From Rhodanobacteraceae bacterium ZG21-1 (lineage in GTDB: Bacteria; Pseudomonadota; Gammaproteobacteria; Xanthomonadales; Rhodanobacteraceae), in NCBI GenBank assembly GCA_021390615.1, contig JAJEJU010000024.1:682001-746000 (forward strand): DNA of 64,000 nucleotides, given 5' to 3'. The stretch's first letter is position 1. Each line of letters opens with the position of its first letter. A model generated the notes under the pieces. It searched no databases, was not told where the DNA came from, and saw nothing but the letters and a program-made list of their open reading frames with translations. The translations under genes were made by a program, and so were the position numbers. Below, piece by piece: positions 17,907 through 29,426 of this stretch.

Positions 17907-18356
17907 ATGACTTCGTCGCCTGCACACCCTCTGTCGTGGTTGATCGGTCGCTGGCAGGGCCAGGAAATCATCCATCCGACCAGCTGGGGCCCGGGCGGCG
18001 TGACGCAGGCGCGCATCGAATGCCGGGAGGAACTCGGCGGCAAGCTGCTGGTGCAGAGCTACCAGGCCGAGCGCGATGGTTCACCCTGGCTCAAGGCGCA
18101 TGCCTTGTTCGCGCTCGATCCGGCGGGCGGCTGCAGCCTGTTCTGGTTCGACAGCTTCGGCTTCGTGCCGTCCGAGCCTGCGGTGGGACAGCGCGAGAGC
18201 GATTCGCTGAGCTTCGTGCGCGTCTCGCCACGTGGACGCACCCGGCATGTCTACACGCTGCGCGGCGACGATGCCTACGCGCTGAGCCTGCAGAGCTCGT
18301 TCGACGAAGGCGCCAGCTGGTCGCCGGTGATGGACGGCAGCTACACGCGGGCCTAG
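17907..18356 (+). CDS. DUF1579-like lipocalin-fold protein
   Basis: The 149-residue soluble protein has the DUF1579-style pattern LSWLIGRWQGQE near the start, then ELGGKLLVQSYQAERDG, SLFWFDSFG and DEGASWSPVMDGSYTR. This pattern is typical of small beta-barrel proteins of unknown ligand. AGGAAACAGC lies directly upstream of the ATG at 17907. No signal peptide is seen. The function is unknown. Confidence 0.65.
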   Translation: MTSSPAHPLSWLIGRWQGQEIIHPTSWGPGGVTQARIECREELGGKLLVQSYQAERDGSPWLKAHALFALDPAGGCSLFWFDSFGFVPSEPAVGQRESDSLSFVRVSPRGRTRHVYTLRGDDAYALSLQSSFDEGASWSPVMDGSYTRA

Positions 18357-18374
18357 CGCCGTTCGCCGCTCGCG

Positions 18375-18980
18375 TCAGACGGCGGCGTGCTTCCGCGTGC
18401 GCGCGGCGGCTTCCTCGGTGGCGATCTCCAGCAGATGGCGTTCGATCTCGAACACATGGGTGTCGCGTGCGCCCAGCTCGCGCAGGGTGTCGGTGAGGTG
18501 CAGCAGGTAATCGCGGTTCGGTCCGCTCGGGCCGGCCGAGGCGGCGATATGGCGGGCGATCTCGCGCTCGTCGGCCGGCCCCAGGTAGGCCTCGTTATCG
18601 GGCGTGGCGATATAGACCAGGGCCTCGACCTGGCGCCCGTCGTCGAGCTGCATCTCGGTGACGAAGCGCAGGTAGCCGTTCTTCTCACGCACGTCCAGGT
18701 GTTGGAGCGTGTCGAGCGAGATCAGATAAGCCATGCCGACGCATACCGCGTCCGGCTGCTCGACCAGGGTGACCACGCGGCCGGGCGCTTCGGGCGTGCC
18801 GCGATGATCGTGCGAGCCCTGCCAGAAGCGCCGCGTCCAGCCGCGGATGCTGGCGGGGCGGCGCTCCAGGTAGGCAAAGTCGGCCTTGTAGATCAGCGAG
18901 CCGTAGCCGAACAGCCACAGCTCGGCATGGTCGTCGAAGTGGCTCATCTGCTGGTTGACGGCGATGGTGTCGGCGGACAT
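18375..18980 (-). CDS. ChaC-like gamma-glutamylcyclotransferase
   Basis: The 201-residue protein contains the hallmark FGYGSLIYKADF (about 24-35), DHRGTPEAPGRVV and the catalytic-Glu region HLDVREKNGY. These mark the ChaC branch, which cleaves glutathione to 5-oxoproline and Cys-Gly. It is cytoplasmic with no membrane segments. A role in glutathione turnover is inferred from the family. The gene is convergent with the DUF1579-like gene, 18 bases apart. Confidence 0.85.
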   Translation of the reverse strand: MSADTIAVNQQMSHFDDHAELWLFGYGSLIYKADFAYLERRPASIRGWTRRFWQGSHDHRGTPEAPGRVVTLVEQPDAVCVGMAYLISLDTLQHLDVREKNGYLRFVTEMQLDDGRQVEALVYIATPDNEAYLGPADEREIARHIAASAGPSGPNRDYLLHLTDTLRELGARDTHVFEIERHLLEIATEEAAARTRKHAAV

Positions 18981-19076
18981 GGTTTTCGTCGGCGCCGAAC
19001 AGGGCGCCTGGGAATTTCTCGTTTGGACGTCTAGAAGTCCGTTATAGCCTGGTTGTTGCGAGGCAGCAAGAGGTGC

Positions 19077-20108
19077 TCAGATGTATTGCATCTTCACGCT
19101 CATGCCGCCGTCGACCACGAAGGACTGGCCGGTGACGAAGCCGGAGCGGTCCGACAGCAGCTGCACCGCCAGGGCGCCGATGTCTTCCGGCGTGCCGACC
19201 CGGCCGGCGGGATGCTGGGCGTGATCCGCGCGGCTCAGCTCAGGCATGCGGCGCGCAGATGGCTTGCGCCAGGCGTCGATGGCGATCCAGCCGGGCAGGA
19301 TCGCATTCACCCGCACGGCTGGCCCGACGCTCACTGCCAGCGCGTGGGTGAAGGCGAGCAGGCCGCCCTTGCTGGCCGCATAGGCCTCGGTGTCCGGCTC
19401 GGACTGCAGCGCGCGGGTGGAGGCGATATTGACGATGGCGCCGCCGTGCCGCGACAGCAGGGGCAGCGCGTGCTTGCAGCACAGGAAGGCGCCGCCGAGG
19501 TTGGTGGCGAGATAGCGGTTCCACTGCTGCAGGGAGAGCTCGGCCAGGCTGCCCTGATGCGGGTTGGCGATGCCGGCGTTGTTGACCAGGCCGTCGAGGC
19601 GGCCGAAGCGCGCCATCGCGGCACCGATCCAGCGGCGCACACTGGCCTCGCGCGCCACGTCGAGCCGGGCGAAGGCGGCGCGCTCGCCGACCTGCCATTC
19701 GTCCAGGCAGGCATGTCCTGCCTCGGCGTCCAGGTCGCCGATCATCACCGCGCCGCCGGCAGCGAGCACGGCCTGGGCGATGCCGCGGCCGACGCCCTGG
19801 GCGCCGCCGGTGACCAGCACCACGCGATCGCGCAGCGGCTGCGCATCGTAGGCGGTGATGGCAGGTGCTTGAGTCTGCGCACGGTGTTTCGGCGATCTGC
19901 CTTGATCGGCTGACGGCTGTGGCCGAGCGGTGCTTCGGAGCGGGCGCGCTCCTGTGCTTGGCGTCGCCGCACTGGCGTTCGCCGGTGCGCGCGGCTTGTT
20001 CCGCCGAGTGGGTGCTACGAGCGGTTGCTCACTGCGTGCTTTCGCAGCGGTCCGCGAGAAACTTTCGGTGCGTGCAGTCGGCACACCATGGTCAGGCTTT
20101 CGGGGCAT
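19077..20108 (-). CDS. SDR family oxidoreductase with long basic N-terminal tail
   Basis: The 343-residue protein carries a classical short-chain dehydrogenase domain from about residue 92. Visible motifs are VTGGAQGVGRGIA (cofactor loop), LVNNAGIAN, catalytic Ser in NIAST, the YAASK motif and the C-terminal GQSFVVDGG. The first 85 residues are rich in Arg, Ala, Pro and Thr and look disordered. No in-frame start codon lies nearer the domain, and the ATG at 20108 has GGAG 6 bases upstream. The substrate is unknown. The tail is unusual for the family. Confidence 0.75.
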   Translation of the reverse strand: MPRKPDHGVPTARTESFSRTAAKARSEQPLVAPTRRNKPRAPANASAATPSTGARPLRSTARPQPSADQGRSPKHRAQTQAPAITAYDAQPLRDRVVLVTGGAQGVGRGIAQAVLAAGGAVMIGDLDAEAGHACLDEWQVGERAAFARLDVAREASVRRWIGAAMARFGRLDGLVNNAGIANPHQGSLAELSLQQWNRYLATNLGGAFLCCKHALPLLSRHGGAIVNIASTRALQSEPDTEAYAASKGGLLAFTHALAVSVGPAVRVNAILPGWIAIDAWRKPSARRMPELSRADHAQHPAGRVGTPEDIGALAVQLLSDRSGFVTGQSFVVDGGMSVKMQYI

Positions 20109-20246
20109 GCTGGACTCCACGCTCGGAACTTGCCCGCATGTTGGCCCAGCGCAGCGCGGCTGTCATGCCTGCACCAACGCGTTTCTGGACAGCTTCGCCT
20201 GCCGGCGCTACAAGAGGGTTTGGCTCGAGTCTACGGGGGAGTGTCG

Positions 20247-21947
<1,701 letters not shown>

Positions 21948-22320
21948 CCGTCAGCGTAAGGGTAATCGTGCCCCGGCCGTCGAACAGCGCGCCGGGCAGC
22001 ACGGAGCGGGCCAGGCGGCACGCCGGGCGTAGCCGCGAAGATGGAAAGTGTGCGTGCACGGGCCGGGCTCGAATGCGGGTCGGCCAGGTGCACCCGAATC
22101 CTTGTCAGCAGGGCGCACCGTCTTCGGGCAGGGCACGGCTTGGAGTGAACGCCGGTCATCGCAATGCAACGCAAAAGTGCGAACCGCTTGGGCTTTCGCG
22201 GGAGAGGCCTGTGCCAGCATGCGCGGGCACTAATCAGGGGTGGTGCAAAATTTTTCGACTGACGAGTGCGTCGCCGTTTGGCGACGCACCTCTTTTTCAT
22301 ACCTGTAGCCAAGGAAAGCC
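21948..22320. other. 373-bp intergenic region ending in a terminator
   Basis: No gene is seen. The stretch contains the plus-strand terminator at 22266-22297, which is 319 bases from the M28 stop. It therefore probably ends a long 3' UTR or an unrecognised small transcript. Confidence 0.45.
22266..22297 (+). terminator. Rho-independent terminator
   Basis: GTGCGTCGCC (22266-22275) pairs perfectly with GGCGACGCAC (22280-22289) around GTTT, followed by CTCTTTTT. It lies 24 bases before the DUF3465 start. Confidence 0.88.
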
Positions 22321-22800
22321 ATGAAGCCTTTGAATCTGACCATCGCCCTGGCCGGCGTGCTTGCGCTGGCCTCTCTCGCTCCGACGCCTGTCGCGGCGGG
22401 CGGTTCCACCTCGCATGCGTCGACCACGGCGCCGTGCAATAACAGCCAGTTCCTGCAGGACCAGCAGGAATTCGAAAGCGGCGCGTTGACCCAGGACGTG
22501 CTCGAGAACGTCTGCGGCACGGTGACCTACGTTTATCCGAAGAAGCACACCACCAGCGGCTGGCACGGCTACTTCCTGCTGCAGCTGTCGCCGGGCAACG
22601 TGATCGAGATCGTCTCCGATCTCGACCAGATGAGCGCGCCGGCCTGGCCCTGGGTCGCCGTGGGCGACAGCGCGACCGTGCGCGGCCGCTACTACTACGA
22701 CAACGATTCCAGCCAGGGCATCGACTGGACCCATCACGGCACCAGCAGCAGCTGGCGCACGCCGGGCTACGTGATCGTCAACGGCACCAAGTACCAGTAA
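22321..22800 (+). CDS. Exported DUF3465 (OB-fold-like) protein
   Basis: The 159-residue protein has a signal peptide ending near PVAAGG. The mature part shows VCGTVTYVYPKKHTTSGWHG, a beta-rich core, and the closing IDWTHHGT, then TPGYVIVNGTKYQ. This matches DUF3465, a small OB-fold-like periplasmic domain of unknown role. The two Cys residues (CNN and NVCG) could form a disulfide. It is bracketed by two terminators, so it is monocistronic. Confidence 0.78.
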   Translation: MKPLNLTIALAGVLALASLAPTPVAAGGSTSHASTTAPCNNSQFLQDQQEFESGALTQDVLENVCGTVTYVYPKKHTTSGWHGYFLLQLSPGNVIEIVSDLDQMSAPAWPWVAVGDSATVRGRYYYDNDSSQGIDWTHHGTSSSWRTPGYVIVNGTKYQ

Positions 22801-22844
22801 GCCTGATCGCGCACTCGCTGCGGCGGGTGCACGGCGACGGAAGA

Positions 22845-22868
22845 CCCCGCCTTGCGCGGGGTTTTTCT
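22845..22868 (+). terminator. Rho-independent terminator of the DUF3465 gene
   Basis: CCCCGC (22845-22850) pairs with GCGGGG (22856-22861), followed by TTTTTC, 45 bases after the stop codon. Confidence 0.85.
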
Positions 22869-23285
22869 TGCGCGCTGCAGGTACTGGCACGCGCTCGGAG
22901 TCGATGGCGGGCATGGCGTGCTTGCGCTGGTCGAATGCACCACTGAGTGAAGCTTTGCATCTGCCGCGCATCTTCGGATTGTCTGCGCCCTGGCATTTCT
23001 GCAGACAGCGATCCTGTGGCAGGGATCCTTGCCGCAACGGCATGAGCGTGATGCCGCCGAGGCATGATTTCGTCGCCGCGTCGCGACCGTTGCAGCGCAG
23101 CGCTGTCACGACCGAGCGTGGCGCCTCGAATGCTTTGCCGCGCGGCTTGCTGCAAAGGCCATCGTCGCAATGCAGCACGGTGTGACCGCCACGTTCTGAC
23201 GATCGCGCAGCAGTGACCGAGGGCAGGCGCGGACGGCCGGATTTCGGCGCACAATCTGGGCCCCCACCACCCTCGGGAGCAAGCC
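22869..23285. other. 417-bp intergenic region
   Basis: I see no gene, repeat or clear promoter in this stretch. It presumably carries the promoter of the methyltransferase-like gene that starts at 23286. Confidence 0.4.
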
Positions 23286-24074
23286 ATGCGTCTCACGCTT
23301 CTCGCTGTCCTGACCGCCCTCGCACTGCCGGCCGTCGCCGCGTCCGCACCCGCCAGTCATGCCGCCGCTGCCCACGCCGGCGCCGCGGTGCCGGCCTATG
23401 TCACCGCCGCCATCAACGATCCGGCGCGGCAGGCCGACACCGACAAGGACGATCGCCGCAAGCTCGCCGCCGTGATGAGCTTCGCCAAGGTGAAGCCCGG
23501 GCAGAAGGTGCTGGAACTGGTGCCGGGCGGCGGCTATTTCACGCGGGTGTTCAGCGCCGTGGTCGGCGCGCACGGCCATGTGTATGCCGCCTGGCCGGAT
23601 GAGTACGCCAAGGTGGCGCAGGATGAGACCAAGCAGCTGCAAGACCTGGTGGCGCAGCCGCACTACGCCAACGTCAGTGTGCTGAACGGGCCGGCGGCGC
23701 AGCTGAAGGCGCCGGAGCCGGTGGACCTGGTGTTCACCGCGCAGAATTATCACGACTATCCCGATGCGTTCATGGGCAAGGTCGATCCGGTCGCGCTGGA
23801 CAAGCAGGTGTTCGCCGCGCTCAAGCCGGGCGGCCTGTTCGTGGTGATCGATCACGTGGCCGAGGCTGGCTCCGGCATGCGTGACACCGACACCTTGCAC
23901 CGCATCGATCCGGCGATCGTGAAGCAGCAGGTGCTGTCGGCGGGCTTCGTGTTCGACGGCGAGAGCGAGGTGCTGCGCAATCCGTCCGATGCGCACAAGG
24001 TCAAGGTGTTCGACCCGTCGATACGCGGCCATACCGACCAGTTCGTGTTCCGCTTCCGCAAGCCGGCGCACTGA
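23286..24074 (+). CDS. Exported SAM-methyltransferase-like protein
   Basis: The 262-residue protein begins with a signal peptide (about 1-19, ALALPAVAASA) and an Ala/His-rich segment. It then folds as a class I methyltransferase: motif I VLELVPGGGYFTRVFSAVVG (about 75-94), an acidic end of strand 2 (AAWPDEY), motif post-I DLVFTAQNYHDYP and ALKPGGLFVVIDH. S-adenosylmethionine is not normally present in the periplasm, so either the domain has lost its activity or the N-terminus is not cleaved. GGGAG lies about 9 bases upstream of the ATG. Confidence 0.8.
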   Translation: MRLTLLAVLTALALPAVAASAPASHAAAAHAGAAVPAYVTAAINDPARQADTDKDDRRKLAAVMSFAKVKPGQKVLELVPGGGYFTRVFSAVVGAHGHVYAAWPDEYAKVAQDETKQLQDLVAQPHYANVSVLNGPAAQLKAPEPVDLVFTAQNYHDYPDAFMGKVDPVALDKQVFAALKPGGLFVVIDHVAEAGSGMRDTDTLHRIDPAIVKQQVLSAGFVFDGESEVLRNPSDAHKVKVFDPSIRGHTDQFVFRFRKPAH

Positions 24075-24094
24075 GGCCGCGCGGCGTCTGTCCG

Positions 24095-24220
24095 GGCAGC
24101 ACGCGCAACGGCTGCTGCGTACCCATCTGGGCAGCACACGCAGCGGTTGCGACGTACCCATCCAGGCAGCACGCGCAGCGGCTGCGACGCATCCATCCAG
24201 GCAGCACGCTCAGCGACTGC
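24095..24220. repeat. 35-bp tandem repeat, about 3.6 copies
   Basis: Units start at 24095, 24130, 24165 and 24200, each opening GGCAGCAC(G/A)C and closing with a CATCC or CATCT. The unit length is not a multiple of three, so it is not a protein repeat. The last unit covers the stop codon and final codons of the esterase gene on the minus strand. Confidence 0.85.
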
Positions 24221-25070
24221 CTGGGTGGGCGCGAATAAAGGCGAGGATGTCCTGCAGGGTGGGCGCGTGTCCGTGCAGCGGGCGGGACATGGCGAACAGC
24301 AGCGGCGAGTGGCCCACGCCAGGATAGAGCCGCAGCTCAACGTCTTCGTGCCGGGCCTGCATGGCGCGCGCCAGCGAACGGCTGTTGGACGGATCGACTT
24401 CGCGGTCGGTGGTGCCGTGGAGCAGCAGCATCGGAGGTTCCTGCCCCTGCACGTAGTGCACCGGTTCCGCGCGCAACTGCTGCTCGGGATCGTGGCCAAA
24501 CATGGCCAGCATGTCGGTTTCGTAGGCCGGGATCGGCACGAAGTCGTAGACCCCGGCCAGGCCGATGAAGCCGGCCAGCTCGCGCGGACGCATGCCGACG
24601 GCAGCCAGCCACTCGGGATCGGTGGCGAGCAGGGCGGCGATGTGGCCGCCGGAGGAATGGCCCATCACGAACAGATCCGCCGGATCGCCGCCCAGCGCGG
24701 CGGCATGCTCGCGCGCCCAGGCCACGGCCTGCGCGGCGTCCTGCATGAAGCCGTCCAGCTTCACCTGGGGATATTTGCGGTAGTCGGGGATCACCGCGAT
24801 CACGCCCTGCGCCGCGAGCGCGGTGCCGACGAACCGATACCACTGGCGCCGGCCCTGCACCCAGCTGCCGCCGTGAAAGAACACCACCACCGGGGCATGC
24901 GCGGCCTGCCGCGGCCGATAGACGTCGAGCGCGAGGTGCCGGAGCGGATCGAAGGTGATGTTGCGCCGCTGCTCGATGCCGCTGCGCGCATTGGTGGTGT
25001 TGAGGCCGGCGAACAACATGCCCTCGCAGCCGCCGAGCAGGGGCAGCAGCGCCAGCAGGCTAAGGGCCAT
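24210..25070 (-). CDS. Lipoprotein alpha/beta hydrolase (esterase)
   Basis: The 286-residue protein has a lipoprotein signal (LLPLLGGC, lipidated Cys at about 15). Its alpha/beta-hydrolase motifs are HGGSW (oxyanion, about 67-71), GHSSGG with nucleophile Ser near 139, an acid Asp in TDREVDPSN and His in GVGHSPLL. It resembles carboxylesterase/feruloyl-esterase-like hydrolases (BD-FAE type). The natural ester is unknown. The last residues (HPGSR) are encoded inside the 35-bp tandem repeat, so repeat-copy changes could alter the C-terminus. Confidence 0.85.
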   Translation of the reverse strand: MALSLLALLPLLGGCEGMLFAGLNTTNARSGIEQRRNITFDPLRHLALDVYRPRQAAHAPVVVFFHGGSWVQGRRQWYRFVGTALAAQGVIAVIPDYRKYPQVKLDGFMQDAAQAVAWAREHAAALGGDPADLFVMGHSSGGHIAALLATDPEWLAAVGMRPRELAGFIGLAGVYDFVPIPAYETDMLAMFGHDPEQQLRAEPVHYVQGQEPPMLLLHGTTDREVDPSNSRSLARAMQARHEDVELRLYPGVGHSPLLFAMSRPLHGHAPTLQDILAFIRAHPGSR

Positions 25071-25363
25071 CAGCCGGCACGGTCGAGCAGGCCATCGGCG
25101 CGATGTGCACGGTCGCGCAGCGCGTGCGCGGACGATGGCGTGGACGTGAGCCAAGGATCGGAGCCTGTGTGGACGTGGCCGGACATGCGCTGCGGCAGGT
25201 ACGGAAGCAGCAGTGTACGTCCGCGCGGCGCCCGGCGATGAAGCCGGATCGAACGTGCGATCTTGCGGCGTCGGTCGTGTCGGGCGATGCGGTGCGACGC
25301 GGCTTGGCCTGGCGCGCTCCGGCTATCGGTGGATAGCGTGCGATCGGCGCGATGCCGGTGCGG

Positions 25364-26506
25364 CTAGTCGTTGAGGTCGTGCCACATCGCGTTCAGCAGC
25401 TCGTCGCCGGCGTCCAGGCTTTCCTCCCAGTACATGATGCCGCCCAGGTGCTGCGCCTTGACGTAGGCGGCCTTGGCGGCCAGCGACTGCGGGTCGTCGT
25501 AGGTGATGAAGTCGTGCGTGGCGGCATTCCACAGAGAAGGCGCCTGCGCCTCGGCGTCCCAGTAGCGCACATAGCCTTGCTGGCCGATGTAGTGCTGCTT
25601 CAGCACGCCCCACGGCAGCATGCCCTGGAAATGGCCGTAGGGTTGGTACAGGCCGTGCGCGGTCGGCTGCACGTCGGCGAACTCGCGGCCGTAGAACGCG
25701 GCGCCGATCAGCAGGTGGCCCGGCGCCACGCCGGCGGCGAGGAACTGCCGCACCGCGCGGTCGGTGGTGCGCGCCTTGGCCGGAGTCAGCGCCGAGGCGT
25801 GCAGGCCGGTGTGGTGGCCGGTGGTCGGCGTCATCGCGTTGACGAAGTCGTAGGTCATCAGGTTGAACCAGTCCAGCTCGCGGTTCGCCGCGGCGATGTC
25901 GATGCCGTCGACGAAGTCGCCGTCGGCGGCGGCGATGCTCAGCGTGTAGTGCTTCGCGCCGCGATGCCCGTGCGTCGCGCCGACCCGGTCCAGGCTGGCG
26001 CGCAGCGCCTGCAGCAGCAGGGTGAAGTGTTCGCGGTCCTGCGGACTCGACTGGATGCCGCTTTCGTGATGACCGGGATATTCCCAGTCCACGTCGAGGC
26101 CGTCGGCGCCGTAGTCGGCCAGCAGCTGCGCGGCGCTGTCGGCGAACAGCTTGCGTCCCGCCGCGGTGGCGGCCGCCTCCGAGAAGCCGCCGGCGGTCCA
26201 GCCACCCACCGAGACCGCGATCTTCAGACGCGGATGCGCTGACTTCAGCGCCACCAGGCCGCGCAGATGCGGCGCATCCTGCGGGTTGAGCACGACCTTG
26301 CCGTGATCGACGTGAGCAAACGAGAAGATCAGCGTGTCGATCTTGTCGGCCGGCACGGCATCCAGATGGTCCCAGCCGCCGGCGATGTAGCCGACCACGC
26401 GATAAGGCGCTGCGGCAGTGGTCGCGGCGCGGGTCGGCAGGCACGAAATCAGCGCAAGGATGGCGAACAGGCCGGCGAGTCGGCGGCGCAGCGTGGCGAT
26501 GGGCAT
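25364..26506 (-). CDS. Exported GH18 chitinase-like glycosidase
   Basis: The 380-residue protein has a signal peptide (about 1-28) and a complete GH18 barrel. [10 protein letters not shown] is strand 1, KIAVSVGGW strand 3, and the catalytic motif [10 protein letters not shown] has Asp138, Asp140 and Glu142. FNLMTYDF and [11 protein letters not shown] follow. It has no carbohydrate-binding module, unlike the chitinase at 7161-8471. Substrate could be chitin fragments or related GlcNAc polymers. The gene is divergent from the luciferase-like monooxygenase gene, and no operator palindrome like that of the first chitinase is present. Confidence 0.9.
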   Translation of the reverse strand: MPIATLRRRLAGLFAILALISCLPTRAATTAAAPYRVVGYIAGGWDHLDAVPADKIDTLIFSFAHVDHGKVVLNPQDAPHLRGLVALKSAHPRLKIAVSVGGWTAGGFSEAAATAAGRKLFADSAAQLLADYGADGLDVDWEYPGHHESGIQSSPQDREHFTLLLQALRASLDRVGATHGHRGAKHYTLSIAAADGDFVDGIDIAAANRELDWFNLMTYDFVNAMTPTTGHHTGLHASALTPAKARTTDRAVRQFLAAGVAPGHLLIGAAFYGREFADVQPTAHGLYQPYGHFQGMLPWGVLKQHYIGQQGYVRYWDAEAQAPSLWNAATHDFITYDDPQSLAAKAAYVKAQHLGGIMYWEESLDAGDELLNAMWHDLND

Positions 26507-26633
26507 GACGAGGCTCGCAGGAAGGAAGCCGCGAGCATTGCGCCTGCGCGCGGGTCGCGCAAGTCGCAGCCTGCGGACTTGGCAATCGCCCGATGCGCCC
26601 CTACTTGATCCTTCTGTCACCGTGGAAAGTCCC

Positions 26634-27632
<999 letters not shown>

Positions 27633-27950
27633 GTCGATTCATGCCTGGCGTGCGGCGGGTCTGCAGGATGCGCGAACAGGCAGGACGACGTAAGGGTGCG
27701 CATGCCGGGTCGCGATTGAGCGGTGGCGGTGGATCGGGCATTGGCCACACGGCGAGGCGCATTGCCTCGCCGAAGCGATCAAACGATGCTGCGCCATTTG
27801 CGGCGTTGCCGGTTTACGCCGAGTCACCGGCCCCTGCGGCTTCGCGTGTTGCACGCGAGCGCCACTGGCTTCGACCAGACAGGGCCAGCCATTCGATAGT
27901 TCGCGGCGCGCGACTTGACGTCAGTGTCGCGACAGGCGCAGAACAGCACG
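27633..27950. other. 318-bp intergenic region with a 9-bp hairpin
   Basis: No gene is seen. CGGCGAGGC (27750-27758) and GCCTCGCCG (27764-27772) form a perfect stem with a 5-base loop and no T run. Confidence 0.45.
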
Positions 27951-28145
27951 ATGGCCCCCAGCATCGACGATAACGATCCGCCGCCCTCGAAGCCGCCCGA
28001 GCCCGACGCGCTCGACTGCTGCGGCGAGGGCTGCGTGCCGTGCATCTACGATCTGTACGAGCAGGCGCTGGAGCGCTATCGGGACGAGCTGGCCGCGTGG
28101 CAGCAGCGGCATCCGGAGCGCCAGGCGCCAAGTACGAATCCTTGA
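27951..28145 (+). CDS. Small Cys-rich oxidoreductase-like (OXLD) domain protein
   Basis: This is a 64-residue protein with a proline-rich lead (PPPSKPPEPD) and the conserved block DCCGEGCVPCIYDLY (Cys at 23, 24, 28 and 31). A charged amphipathic helix follows. The block matches the small 'oxidoreductase-like' domain family shared by proteobacteria and mitochondrial proteins. The four cysteines suggest metal or Fe-S binding, but no activity is established. The ATG at 27951 gives the compact domain. Confidence 0.75.
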   Translation: MAPSIDDNDPPPSKPPEPDALDCCGEGCVPCIYDLYEQALERYRDELAAWQQRHPERQAPSTNP

Positions 28146-28206
28146 TCGAAGCCGCCTTATCATGCAGCGATGGTCAGGTCTGCTGCGATCAGGCTTGCGT
28201 TGATCA

Positions 28207-28273
28207 GGCCCGCGACAATCGGGCCCGCGACAATCGGACCCGCGACAATCAGACCCGCGACAATCAGACCCGG
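28207..28273. repeat. 15-bp tandem repeat, 4.5 copies, upstream of the FAD hydroxylase gene
   Basis: Units of the form G(G/A)CCCGCGACAATC(G/A) start at 28207, 28222, 28237 and 28252, with a partial copy to 28273. Degenerate copies precede it from about 28185. The array ends at the GGGAG ribosome site of the next gene, so it sits in the 5' leader. Confidence 0.85.
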
Positions 28274-28283
28274 GAGCGACGGC

Positions 28284-29408
28284 ATGAGCATGACGACTTC
28301 ACCGCTGCTGATCGTCGGTGCCGGTCCGACCGGTCTGGCCGCTGCGTTGTTCCTGGCACGCCGCGGTGTGGCCGTGCGCATCATCGACGCCGCGTCCGCG
28401 CCCAGCGTCTATTCGAAGGCGCTGGCAGTCAATCCGCGCACGCTGGACGTGCTCGCCGGCACCGGCGTCGACCAGCGCATCCTGGCCGAGGCCGCGCCGC
28501 TGTCCCGCGCCTGCCTACACCCCGACGGCGGCGAAACGGTGACGGTCGATCTGCGCGAAGCCGGCCTCGCACAGCCCATGCAGGTGTTACCGCAGGCTCG
28601 CACCGAGGCCTTGCTGGCCGAGGCGCTGGCCGCTGTCGGGGTGCAGGTCGAGCGCGGCGTGCGCCTGGAAGATCTGCAGCAGGTGCCTGAGGCGGTGGAG
28701 CTGCGCCTGCTGCATGCCGACGGCAGCAGCGAGCAGGTTTCGGCACCGCTGGTATACGGCGCGGACGGTGCGCGCAGCCGCGTGCGGCAGGCGCTGCAGC
28801 TGGACTTTGGCGGCGACAGCTTGCCGGAGCCGTGGCAGTTGTGGGACGTGGAGCTTGAGACGGCGCTCGATCCCGGTGCGGCGCACATCCTGCTGCGGCA
28901 CGACGGCTTCCTTTTCCTGCTGCAGCTCGCGCCAGGCGTCTGGCGAGTGATCGGCAACGGCGCCGAGCCCCTGCAGCAACTGCCGCAGGGCACGCGGGCC
29001 GGCGCGATCCACTGGCAATCTTCTTTCCATATCGGTCATCGGGTCGCCGCGCAGGCTGGGGTGGGCCGGGTCGCCCTCGGCGGCGACGCCGCGCACATCC
29101 ATTCACCGATCGGCGCACGCGGCATGAACCTGGGTATCGAGGATGCCTACGTCTACGCGGCTTGCGCTGCCGACGCGCTGGGCGGCCAGTGGCAGCGGCT
29201 GGACGATTACGCCACGCTGCGCCACGCGGTGCATGGGCAGGTGGTGCGGCGCATCGCCTTGCTGACCCGCCTGGTGCGTGGACGCCTCGGAGCGCTGCGT
29301 TGGCTGCGCGACGCGGCGATGCCGCGCGCGCTGCGTTTTGCGCCGGCACGCGCGCAGATGGTGCACACGCTGGCCGGACTGGATCATCCGTTGCGTCTGG
29401 CGCCATAA
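28284..29408 (+). CDS. FAD-dependent aromatic-ring hydroxylase-like monooxygenase
   Basis: The 374-residue flavoprotein starts with the dinucleotide motif LLIVGAGPTGLAAALFLARRG (about 7-27). It has the DG-type motif LVYGADGARSRVRQAL and the second FAD motif VALGGDAAHIHSPIGARGMNLGIEDA. This set defines group A flavin hydroxylases of the PHBH/UbiH type. The substrate is unknown. GGGAG lies 7 bases before the ATG at 28284, and an ATG at 28290 is also possible. A 15-bp tandem repeat runs up to the ribosome site. Confidence 0.88.
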   Translation: MSMTTSPLLIVGAGPTGLAAALFLARRGVAVRIIDAASAPSVYSKALAVNPRTLDVLAGTGVDQRILAEAAPLSRACLHPDGGETVTVDLREAGLAQPMQVLPQARTEALLAEALAAVGVQVERGVRLEDLQQVPEAVELRLLHADGSSEQVSAPLVYGADGARSRVRQALQLDFGGDSLPEPWQLWDVELETALDPGAAHILLRHDGFLFLLQLAPGVWRVIGNGAEPLQQLPQGTRAGAIHWQSSFHIGHRVAAQAGVGRVALGGDAAHIHSPIGARGMNLGIEDAYVYAACAADALGGQWQRLDDYATLRHAVHGQVVRRIALLTRLVRGRLGALRWLRDAAMPRALRFAPARAQMVHTLAGLDHPLRLAP

Positions 29409-29409
29409 C

Positions 29410-29426
29410 GCGCGCCGACGGCGCGC
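29410..29426. terminator. Palindromic hairpin between convergent genes
   Basis: GCGCGCC (29410-29416), loop GAC, GGCGCGC (29420-29426) fills the whole gap between the two convergent stop codons. It has no T run on either side, so it may block read-through only weakly. Confidence 0.4.
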
